DNA of 64,000 nucleotides, taken from Hygrophila difformis (taxonomy: Eukaryota; Streptophyta; Magnoliopsida; Lamiales; Acanthaceae). The position numbers were made by a program, and so were the translations under genes. The stretch is taken from NCBI GenBank assembly GCA_030278955.1, contig JAOANR010000001.1, positions 24,247,120 through 24,311,119 of the forward strand, written 5' to 3'. Below, one piece after another: positions 22,943 through 32,542 of this stretch. Positions within the stretch are counted from its first letter, which is position 1. Every line of letters starts with the position of its first letter. The notes beneath the pieces are model-generated. The model was not told the DNA's origin. It ran no database searches and saw nothing but the letters and a program-made list of their open reading frames with translations.

Positions 22943-23257
22943 GTTTGTCGTGGAATGACCATTTTGTCGCGGAACAACGTTCCGCGACCAAGTGCAACTC
23001 CGCGACAAAATTGCACTCATCCCTGAACTCTGTTTGTCTTTGTCGCGGAAGCCTTTGTCGCGGAGCACTGCATCGCGACAAAGCTCCTATTCCGCGACAC
23101 GGGCACACCACCCCATTCTTCCTTGCCATTTTGTCGCGGTACACTTTGTCGCGGTGCATGACTCCGCGACAAAGTCTCATTTCCGCGACACCTCTAATGT
23201 CGCCGAGCCTGGTCGCGCAACCCTGTTCCGCGACAATGGGCTAGGGTTCCGCGACCG
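22943..23257. repeat. Four-arm inverted repeat array, internal cluster
   Basis: Four units at 22943-23010, 23038-23100, 23129-23191 and 23199-23257, spaced 70-95 bp, all forward-forward-reverse-reverse like the LTR arrays. Arms vary (GTCGTGGAA, GTCGCGGTA, GTCGCCGAG). The last reverse arm (GGTTCCGCGACC) overlaps the telo-box-like AGGGTT and touches the GGCCCA of the internal promoter module, so array and promoter are physically fused here. Confidence 0.92.
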
Positions 23258-23274
23258 GCCCATTAGTATTTAAA
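23237..23274 (+). promoter_or_regulatory. Internal promoter module for the spliced ORF
   Basis: TGGGCT (23237), AGGGTT (23243), GGCCCA (23257) and a TATA-like TATTTAAA (23267-23274) repeat the order of the LTR promoter at 18448-18495 in more compact form. A CT-rich stretch follows, as in plant 5' UTRs, and the first ORF1 codon is at 23428. This suggests ORF1 is transcribed from its own promoter in addition to, or instead of, the LTR. Confidence 0.5.
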
Positions 23275-23427
23275 CCCCTCCCCCTCCCTCTTCTTCCCCC
23301 ACGCTCCCACACTTAGAAATTTTTCGAAAAACACTCTCGCACGTCCGAAACCTCTCCCGAAGCACACCACCGTGTCCTTCGCAACTTTTTCGACCATTTC
23401 CAAGGGAAACTCTGCCCGATTTCTGCC

Positions 23428-26400
23428 ATGGAACCCCCGTCTTCATCTTCGCCCCCGAAGCAAACTGAACCATGGTAAGCCTTTCCCCATTCTGCTCCCG
23501 CGCACCCATTGCCCCTGTTTTCGCGAAACTAGGGATTTTTGGTGTTTGAGTTTTCAGTATTGTGTGAATGGGCTTCCTCATGGTTGTTTTCACTTAGTTG
23601 AATTTCAATTGTAGTGATTCTGTGTATTGGGCATGTATGGACTTCGATTCCCTGTGTTTACTGATTAATGGCCGAGTATAGTCTTGAAGTTTGGTATTTT
23701 GGTTGGTTGATGCAGAGGCATAAATAGAAGTGTTAGGGGTTGTTAGAATTTTGATTCCATGAACCTAGGTTGTCTGGAAGACACGGGCATGATGGGTAGG
23801 GTTTGGCAGTGGTAGATTTTGCTATGGTTGAGGGTTTTGAAGTTTTTAAGGTTCTTATGTTTTGTTTGATCTAGTCTGTGTGCTCATGTTTTGTCCGCTT
23901 GATCTTGATTCCTCCTGGATTGTTGAAAAATCTTGAAAAAATAAGAATTGATGAACATAGGGATACTGTGAGAGTGTCATTATGTTATTAATTTTCTTGC
24001 GTATGAATGTCCTTCTTATTGAGCATGAATAGTGTGATTAATCTTATGTTCTTGTTTAGGCAGGAAGCATGATTTTGTGTTTTTGTTGTAAGCTCATGAG
24101 TGTTGCATGCGTTGTGGGCATTTAATGCTGATTTCTTATTTTGGCATGTATATTGCAAGTTTTTGTAAAAGGTATGTTTGTCTGTGTTGGGCAATCCGCG
24201 CACCAGCCCCCTTTTGCAAGTTTACTTTTCCACTAAAAGACAAAAATAGTATTAGGAATTTTGGTTGACAAGTTTTTTTGTTCCCAATGGAACTAAAAAG
24301 TGTGAGTTAAGTAGCAGTATTTTGCCACCTCAACTGCTATCTCTTTACAAAATCCAAAAATGGGACCACACACATCCCACTTTTCATTAAATAAAATCAA
24401 GTCAACCTTTTCAAAATTAAAAATAGTGTTTGCATTTTCTTGAACGTTTTAACTGTCCAATGACAGTCCAAACAATCCGGAAATAGCAAGTCCATCCCGC
24501 CACGCCTCCACTGCACATTCCATTTTCGAGCTATCCATTCCATCATCATCATTTCATTCCATTTTCAACAAGTGCCTCGAGCTTGTTTAATAAAATTGGA
24601 AAAGCGAACTTTTTGGGCCCAATAGCCTACTAAAAAATTCTCTAAGTCCAATGACTTAGACCTTTTTTAAATTAATTAATGGCATCTACCTTATGATAAT
24701 GTTTTGAGTATTAATCAAATAAATCACATTTCGAGCAAAGCTCAAAATGTGAGGATGTTGGTTTTTGGCTTGAAACTCAACTCTCAAAAATATATAAAAA
24801 CTTGATTGGAATTAATACTTTCTATATTTTTCAGGAATGAACTAGTGATTAAGTCAGCTATTGGATTGCCCGATTGCACTCTGCATCAGGCAGCAGTAGA
24901 AGCATCTGCAAACAGGACTCAGATTAAGAAGCTCAGGGAGGCTCTGGTAAGCGTATACGGTGTTCCATTGGACCGGGGTACTGAAGCTGAGGTATCATTG
25001 AGGCCCGGATGGGACGTAAAAATCCCCCCTGCAGATAGATCAACCGCTCTGACGAACATAGAAAGGGATTTCTCCCATCACATGCTGAATTTTTGGGAAC
25101 TAATGACAGACCATGCTCCGCATGATTCCATAATGACACCCGAAGTGCATTTGGAAAGAATCACGCTGAAGTTCCAAATACACACAGCTGTCTGGCAACG
25201 TCATCTAGAAGATGGAACAGTGGGAATCGATATCTCAAACTATGATATACTCATTCCCGACCAGCCCATAGACCCACAAGTGCGATTGCAGTTCGTGGAA
25301 AGACCTTTACCGGTGAGCCAGATACTGGCAAAGGGAGCCATTTCAATGCATGAAGCCTTCCCTTGCATTTGGAACCCGAGGTCATTTGACAACATGGGAA
25401 GAGAAGAGCAGAGATGGGTAGCCAGGCAGGCTAAGCTAAGGCATCGGGAGATGAGTTACAACCTGCGCCACAAACTGAGGAGAATCGAGGAGTTCAACAC
25501 AGAAAGGAACTCTACCATGATAAACAAGTTTAGAGAAGAAATCAATGCAGCTCGGAAAGAATGGCACGAGATGGCACTTCTGTGGGGACAAGGCAAAGGT
25601 TTCATAACACAAGAGAGATTGGATGAAGGATTGACCTTGCCAGATGAGGATAATTTTGAGACAATTTTCATAAACAAGCGGTTTGGCCAGACAAGACCAG
25701 TGGAAAAGGGAACTAAGGTGGACCCAGGATTTCCCGAGCACATCAGAGAACTAAGGGAAAAAGCCCTTTATGAGGTGCAGCACCACAATTGGTCAGTATT
25801 GACCAAAAAGAAGGTGCAACTCAGATTAATGACCGAGGCTGAAGCAAAGGAATATCTGACGTTTGACAAAGCACAGATGATGACTTATGTGACAGAAGAG
25901 CTAGAAAGAGACATGATCAACACCATGATGGAGCAATATAGAACTTCATATCTTGAACTCCTCATGGAAATTGATAGAGAAGCCTTGAGGTATGGGAAGG
26001 AAGGAAATAAAACAAAGGTCATGCACTATAATCACAAAGTCAGGAGCCTGTTTTGCACACGGATTAAGGAGGCTTGGGAACTTAAACTGGTCCGGGTAAC
26101 AAGTCAGACATTCGTGCATGATTATCTGAGATTTGCACACAAACTGTTTGGAACTCAAGAAGCTCAGGAAGATCCGGAAGACCCAGATGCTGAGATTGAT
26201 GCCTATTTTTCCACCCCTCCTGAGGCCAACCCACAGCCTACCCAGCCAGCAGTACAAGTTTCGGCTTTGCCGCCAAGAGGGCAGACTGACGTGCAAGAAG
26301 TTGCTACGTCCGAGCCAGTGGTGCAACAAGAAGCAACCCGGACTCCAACGCAGCCAGCTCAATCTAAAATGCCAGCACCTGCCACCACTAAGGCACCCAT

Positions 26401-27460
26401 ACAGCCCGAGCAAACATCCAATACTGTTGTTACATCTGAAGGTCAGCCAGCACCTCAACCGGGAACGAGGAGAAGGTTGGTAAAATCTGCTGACAAAGAT
26501 AAACCAGCAAGAGCTCCGGAAAAGAAAGTGGAGATCAAGGAACCTGAGCCAACTGTTAGGAAAGTGGCAGAGCCCACAGATCCCAAGGACAAGGGTAAGA
26601 AGCCGATGCCACCACCACCCCCGAAAAAGAAGCATCAAGTGGCATTCGATGCTGAGCTAGCCAGAAAAATGCAAAATGATGAATTTGCATCAGCCGGCCT
26701 CATGGATCAAGTAACAGGTGGTTCGGGAGTAGAGAAAGTGACTGAAGAAGAATGCTTGGCAATGGAAAAGAAAGCTGCAGAGGAAGAGCAGATCAGAAAG
26801 AATATTCAGCAGACGAAGGACGAAGAAACTGCCAGAAAGATGCAAGATGATCTGGAAAGCAGGAAATCTGGAGAGGCTGAACAGGGTGATGAGGAAGACT
26901 TCGAGCTGAAGATCACTGGAGAAGTGCAGGGGCGTGGATTGAAAATTAAAAAAGAACAACCTCCTGCATGGACTGGCCCCACTGCACACGATGCTGAGAC
27001 TATCCGGGGAGATATAAGGAAAAGGCTTAACGAACAGATCGAAACGAGAATTGATGCTGGAGAAAAGCCAAATCAAATCAAATATCAGACAGAAGTGGGT
27101 CAATTGATTGATCCTCTCGTGGGCACGGCCAGAATTGAAGAATTCATCACTCAAGAAGGCCCGTCGCACCAACCTGAACAGTCAGAAGGACCACAAGATT
27201 CCATAGATCCTGTAGCACTGGCCAAAACCTTGGAAAAACAGCCAGGCGACCACCCCATGGCCTCTGCGCTCAAGGAAAATGTTCAGGAAATTGTGACTGA
27301 AGCTGCAGAGGGAAATGATTCAGAAGAAGAAGCTCGACAAGAGGAGCAAGAATCATGGATCAGATGGCGCCTATTTTGCAACGTCCAGTTGGACGAGCTG
27401 CAAGAATTAGGGAGGAGGAGGAGGTATCAACTGATGTTGATGACCGTAATTTTCATGTAA
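23428..27460 (+). CDS. ORF1 of the young element: spliced, 885-aa protein of unknown function
   Basis: Exon 1 is 23428-23474 (ATG, 15 codons plus TG; Pro/Ser-rich start MEPPSSSSPPK). It ends at a strong donor (TG|GTAAGC). Exon 2 is 24835-27460, behind a good acceptor (TCTATATTTTTCAG|G). The join is phase 2 and makes codon TGG, keeping the frame. Exon 2 has no suitable ATG before codon ~90, which supports the spliced start. The N-terminal ~450 residues are rich in charged helices; then comes a Pro/Gln/Thr-rich linker (about 470-600, including PPPPPPKKK) and an acidic, coiled-coil-like C-terminus. I recognise no domain: no CCHC knuckle, no gag signature. The last 106 nt overlap ORF2 in another frame. 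It may be a gag replacement or accessory protein; this is unproven. Confidence 0.65.
23475..24834 (+). other. Intron of ORF1 (1360 bp)
   Basis: It starts GTAAGC and ends TTTTTCAG, with a T-rich body typical of plant introns. Near its 3' end (24726-24750) is an inverted repeat (ACATTTCGAGC, loop AAA, GCTCAAAATGT, one mismatch) followed by AATGTGAGGATGTTG, the motif that also precedes the 3' LTR. No open frame of note. Confidence 0.6.
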
Positions 27461-29196
27461 CTACATCTTCTTTGCCTGTAAATTGTGAACTCAATACAAT
27501 GAAAAATGTAATTAAACAGGTTGAGGAGGAATTCGGAGATGAAACAGCTCATGGAGAAGGAGAGTCAAGTCAGAGGAGAGATGAGGCCGAACCAAGGGAT
27601 GACCAGCCACAGGAAGGAGACGATCAAACAGACTGGCACACGAGCGACGACGAATCTGTCGGATCCATTCGACCAGTCAAGTTCTGGTCTGAGAATACTG
27701 TGAGGCAAAGGATGGGCGTTTCAAAGGAATATGAGAAGAAAAAGCTGAGTGAAGAACAGATGCAGATCAAGTTCAATGGCAACAAAGAGAATGCAGAAAA
27801 GTATAAGAAGTTGCAGAAAATGATAGTGCCAGATAAAGGATTCAGACCCGATGCATTGTCACACCCCACTGTTGAGACTTTCTACAGAAATCAAGAGTGG
27901 GGTAACTTCATGCTGCATCATGACGAAGATGGCCTCGTGGAGCTAACAAAGGAATTCTTCTGCAACATTGATAAAGCTGCCAGAACAACATGGATCCGTG
28001 GACAAGTGATAAACATTGCACCTGATTGGCTGAATCAGTTCTTTGGGACTCCGGACATTAGAAGCGAATTTCCCCCTGATGAGATCATGACAAAGAGAGC
28101 CAAGACGAGCGAATATGCGAGGTATGCAACCTTAGCCAACAGCATGACAAGCGTGACCGCCCCAGGACATACATTCAATGCAAAATGGCTTCGAATACAG
28201 TTCATGCCAACTTATGAGTTCTACATGTCCAAGATACGGCCCAATTCGCATCCGCACACCACATCTGGGAATGTATTGATGGGATTTGCAAGAATGTGGA
28301 GCGGAGCAAAACTGAATGTAGGGAGGCATGTATTCGAGGTGATGATAACGCGGATAGAGGATAGACAGGTGCTATGCTATCCAAATCTAATTAGGAGAAT
28401 CTGCATAGCTCAGGGAGTTGATTTGGGTGCTTTTGAGGGTGACACAGTGGTGAAAGTAAACCCACCTATCAGTGTGCCGAGACTTCCCCTGTGTGAGAGT
28501 ATTAGATATTCTCTTCCCCAATTGTTCGGCAGAGGAGATTCAGACGCCCAATCCTCTTTCATATCAAGTGGGCAAGCATCGAGAAAACGAAATAGACAGC
28601 CCAAGGCAAAGAAGGGAACACAGAAAACCTGTGCTGATGCAGGACCTTCGAATGTTCAAGAAGAGCCTCCTGCAGATCAAGAACATTCAGAGACGCCAAT
28701 TCCAGTTCCGGCAGCTCCGATTCCACCTCCGACTCAACCTCACCCTCAGATGCCTCCTCAAAGCCAGAACGTATCGCAGTTCCCTGCTGATTCCCAAACA
28801 ATTGAGATGGTGAGCAGGATGAGTCAATCTATGCTCGAGGGAATGAAGTCCATGACTAATGTAGTTATGGCAAGCCAAGAGGAACAGCGAAAAAGGGCCG
28901 AAGAGGAGCGTGAAGAGCGAAGGAGGGAGAGAGAAGAAGAACGCCAAGAGCGTAGGAGAGAAAAGGAAGAGAAGCGAAAGGAGAAGCAGGAGAAGGAAAA
29001 GAGAGAGGAGGAATTCAAGAAAATGATGATGGAAAGGGAAGAGCGCATGCACAGAGAAAGAGTGGAGAGTGAAGAAAAGCAGCGCAGAATGATGGAAACA
29101 CTAATGCAAGCACTCATCAGTCAACTTCCCAAGCCACCCCCACCTCCATCAGATGCAGCAGGACCGTCGAGTCAGCCAGGGGGAAGAACAGATTGA
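27355..29196 (+). CDS. ORF2 of the young element: 613-aa 'putative plant transposon protein' type
   Basis: It starts at ATG 27355 inside the last 106 nt of ORF1, in the frame one base back. Residues about 170-370 ('FYRNQEWGNFM', 'LTKEFFCNI', 'WIRGQVINIAPDWLNQFFG', 'LNVGRHVFEVM') resemble the Pfam family called Putative plant transposon protein (I believe PF20167), found in plant LTR elements and of unknown function. Then follow a basic patch (SRKRNRQPKAKK), a Pro/Gln-rich linker and a long, highly charged E/R/K coiled coil (about 515-590). No catalytic motifs of protease or polymerase are visible. The frame is intact, in keeping with the youth of the element. I found no slippery site in the overlap, so separate initiation is more likely than frameshifting. 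Confidence 0.7.
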   Translation: MDQMAPILQRPVGRAARIREEEEVSTDVDDRNFHVTTSSLPVNCELNTMKNVIKQVEEEFGDETAHGEGESSQRRDEAEPRDDQPQEGDDQTDWHTSDDESVGSIRPVKFWSENTVRQRMGVSKEYEKKKLSEEQMQIKFNGNKENAEKYKKLQKMIVPDKGFRPDALSHPTVETFYRNQEWGNFMLHHDEDGLVELTKEFFCNIDKAARTTWIRGQVINIAPDWLNQFFGTPDIRSEFPPDEIMTKRAKTSEYARYATLANSMTSVTAPGHTFNAKWLRIQFMPTYEFYMSKIRPNSHPHTTSGNVLMGFARMWSGAKLNVGRHVFEVMITRIEDRQVLCYPNLIRRICIAQGVDLGAFEGDTVVKVNPPISVPRLPLCESIRYSLPQLFGRGDSDAQSSFISSGQASRKRNRQPKAKKGTQKTCADAGPSNVQEEPPADQEHSETPIPVPAAPIPPPTQPHPQMPPQSQNVSQFPADSQTIEMVSRMSQSMLEGMKSMTNVVMASQEEQRKRAEEEREERRREREEERQERRREKEEKRKEKQEKEKREEEFKKMMMEREERMHRERVESEEKQRRMMETLMQALISQLPKPPPPPSDAAGPSSQPGGRTD

Positions 29197-30814
29197 GTAT
29201 GTAATTGTCATATCAACCGAGCATAATTGTAAATATCATATAAGAGAATTTCATTTCCCTTGTGCAAAATCGTTCTGATTGCAATGGAATCTCTTGTAAT
29301 TGATATCATTCACTGTTTTAATTTTGGAATTTTGCAGTCCAAACAATTTTATTCTTGAAAAGATGTCTGCACAGTCCAAGATGAATAAGTGACTGTCAGG
29401 CCAAAAATATGCTGTGGACATACTCTGTATGTCAGCAGTGCCTCTTTACTGCTTTAAATTAAATAACCAACAAAAATATGCATAAACTTGCTCTAAATTC
29501 ACATGTTGAATTTAAGCTTGTGATTAAATTTTCAAACTTTGAATTGGGATAATATAATTGAAGACATGCATGAAATGAATTCCTAAGGTTTTGAGCTATA
29601 AAAATTTAATGATGCGATCAGCTTATTGGGTAATAAATCTGCATGTTAGAGATTTCGATTGAATAAAATGTTAGAGTTAAGCCTTGATTAAATTTGAGAA
29701 TATTGTATGACATGAATCAATCCAACCTTGTGAGATTTGAGCCATGAGTCATTTTTACTCATTCTTTTCTTTGATGTGTGAATCATTTTGATTAAAGGAA
29801 ACTAGAACTTGCAATTGGGACCGATTCAAGACCATGTCATATTCCCGAAATCGAGCATATGATCGAGGCACCTAGAAAAACCCAAATTTTTGGCCTTCTT
29901 TTGAAATCCAAACCCAAAAATATTTCCCCTTTAGGATTAACCAATTTGAGCCTATTAGCCTAATTTTTCTTTGAAGCCCTCTATATTATTCCTATCCTTA
30001 CAAAAAGACCAAAATATTCAAACCCAAGTATGCAAGAATAAATTTTATCAAGGCATTGCAATTTATGATCATCAAATTCATTAATCGGTATTCAAAAATC
30101 CGATCAAAAAAAAAATGAAACGAAGAAAATGAATTGCAAATGACAAAGCAAAATTAGACTTAGTCTAATGTCATGCAATAGAAAAAAAAAGAAAATGCAA
30201 AAGAAAGCAAAAGAGAAAAATAATGATGATCATAAATTTTAAATAAGAATATGCCAAGTTATGATGGAATGGATTCTTGCCACTTATTAACCCAATAATT
30301 CCCTTTCCTACCTAATGTTACAACCGTATGCCCCGTTATAACCTTTAAATAAGACCTCGTGATCTCGATTTGAGGAAATGAGCCGGTGGCGAGTTGGTCT
30401 GATTGCAAGCATATGGGACAATTTAATTAAAATTGATTATGAGTGTTCACTGACTAAACCCCAATTGAGAGTGAGTGAAATTTCCGATTCTCTTGTATGT
30501 GAGGCTCTGTTTCATTAAACGTGTTCATGTCATCCCTTGATTCTGATTTTTAACCTTTGCATCTTTCAAACATGATGTTCATGAAGGATTAATAATAATG
30601 TTTGATTTGTAGGTCCGATATAGTGAGCAAGTATCATTTCATTAAACACTGCAATCAAGGGAGTTTAATACTTGTAGTTTTTTATTGTCTTATCCCAATC
30701 CAAAAAGGATGTGATTTATGAAGCCACGAAAATGAATTGAATATGAAGAGTCCGTGTTCTTAGGAACATTGACTCTGACTGCTCGGGGACGATCAGTATT
30801 AAATGTGAGGATGT
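29197..30814 (+). other. Non-coding 3' part of the element interior, with polypurine-tract motif
   Basis: 1.6 kb after ORF2 with no significant open frame; reverse transcriptase and integrase are absent. Just before the 3' LTR, GCTCGGGGACGATCAG and then AAATGTGAGGATGT (30802-30815) resemble the 'CGAGGACGAG ... AAGTGTGGGGG' sequence preceding Athila-type 3' LTRs, so this is the likely polypurine tract. An A-rich stretch lies near 30110-30240. Confidence 0.6.
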
Positions 30815-31129
30815 TGATAATGGCCAGAAATGACCATTATTTTCAATCCATTTCCGTGTCTTAAACGGGCATTTGATCGCATTCCGGTCTTACATTAAGT
30901 AAGAAAGCAGTCGAATTGGACTGATTTATGCATAATTGTAAAAATAATAAGCTGGTGTGAAAAAGGCATAAATATGTAATTTTATTACATATTTATGTTG
31001 GAAAAATCCAAAAACATGAGAAAAAGAAAAGAAAAGAAAAAGGAATGGAAAAGATGGGAAAAAGAGAGAAAAAGCCCACAAAAAGAACAGTTTCGGCCCA
31101 TCTGGCCCGATCCAGCAGGCCCAGGAACA

Positions 31130-31380
31130 CCTTTGTCGCGGAAGCTCCTTTGTCGCGATGCATGGTTCCGCGACAAAGGAACGCTCCGTGACCAAGCAAG
31201 CTCAGATGAAGGAGAAGACCAGCCAGAGCCCTCTGTCGCGATACCTTTGTCGCGATGCCCTGTTCCGCGACAAAGGTCCATTCCGCGACAAAGATGCATT
31301 TTTAGAGACACAAGACCCAGTCGAGAAGCTTTGCCACATGCAGTGTGTTCCGCGACCAAACTTGGTGCTCCGAGACAAAG
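31130..31380. repeat. Four-arm inverted repeat array, cluster 1 (3' LTR)
   Basis: The 3' LTR copy of 18167-18417: units at 31130-31197, 31231-31293 and a decayed one at about 31314-31380. One arm in the first unit reads CTCCGTGACC instead of CTCCGCGACC, a CpG-to-TpG change relative to the 5' LTR. Confidence 0.9.
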
Positions 31381-32084
31381 CTGTGATGTGTGTGATGTCT
31401 TGAGACACAATGGGCTCAAATCAAGGCCCATGAGCTTAGGGTTTCCCCTCTATAAATATGAGGTGTTTCCTTTGAGCTAGGGGTTAGAAGAATTCTAGAG
31501 AGAATACACATTCTTGAAGACAAGTGGGGAGCTCAGTAGTTTAGTTTAGTTTAGGGTAGTTTAGTTAGGTTTTTCTTGTATTATTTAATTCATGCACTAG
31601 TTAGATGTAGTTTATTGCGCTTTGGTTAGACAGCCAGTTTTTTTACACCTTATTTTCCTGTTCTAAACTTTTGTTTAAGGGATTGTGATACCCAAATCAT
31701 GGGTATGAACAACACCGTTTAATAATATGGGAAAACATTCTCCATTTGTGTCCCAAAATCATGAAATGGGTCTCACACCCCATGGATCTTACTGCTTTCG
31801 TTTTCCTTGGGTCATTTGATCCTTGTTTTGCATTTTAATGTCACTGCTTGGTGACTTTTTTTTGGGATAATGTTGCACGCTTATGGGTGATCAAGCTCAG
31901 ATTAGGTTTTTTTTTAAGATTTAAGTTTGTTTCATTTCTTTTATGTTCAAGCATGTTCTAGCTAGATTCTTATTCTGTTTTGTTATTTTGAGCTTAGTTT
32001 AGCTTTTGAATCTGAAATGGGTGAGATCACACATAATGCATGCCACTGTTCCACTTTACTTTTCTGACACGTGTCCTGGACACA

Positions 32085-32542
32085 CCTTTGTCGCGGAACA
32101 ACCCTTGTCGCGGAACCACGTTCCACGACAAAATGATGCTTTGGCGACAAAGGTGCCAAAGAACATTTGTTAACCATTAGTTTAAAACCCTTGGTCGCGA
32201 AACAACCCTTGGCGCGGAACCACGTTCCGCGACAAAATCCTGATTAGCGACCAAGGACCCAAATACTTGTGATTTTATTCTGGAAGGGCTTTGTCGCGAA
32301 GCAACCTTGTCGCGGAACCACGTTCCGCGCCAAAACCTCTTGTTCCGCGACAAGAATTATGCCTTGTCCAATTATTCAAACCCTTTGTCGCTATACCCCC
32401 TTGTCGCGGAACCATGTTCCGCGACAAAATTTTTGCTTAGCGACAAGACAAACCCTAAATTTTCAAAATTCCATTCCTCTTATTTCCCACCCCTTTGTCG
32501 CGGAACCATGCTCCGCGACACAAACTCTATTCCGCGACAAAG
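32085..32542. repeat. Four-arm inverted repeat array, cluster 2 (3' LTR)
   Basis: The 3' LTR copy of 19119-19590: units at 32085-32153, 32188-32256, 32287-32354, 32382-32447 and about 32491-32542. The last unit has lost 14 bp between its two forward arms, leaving forward-reverse-reverse. In the first unit the first reverse arm reads GTTCCACGAC instead of GTTCCGCGAC. Confidence 0.9.

Noticed and set aside
18167..23257. CRISPR-like array
   Set aside because: Repeats are inverted and four-armed, spacers are related and diverged, and the setting is a plant LTR element. It is not a prokaryotic CRISPR.
24806..24834. Start of ORF1 at a TTG at 24806
   Set aside because: It is not an ATG, and a clear splice acceptor lies just downstream with a matching donor and ATG-bearing exon at 23428-23474.
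27355..27520. A small intron (GAG|GTATCA ... AAACAG|GTT) fusing ORF1 to ORF2
   Set aside because: The candidate intron is 96 bp, a multiple of three, so it would keep the ORF1 frame and not join ORF2.
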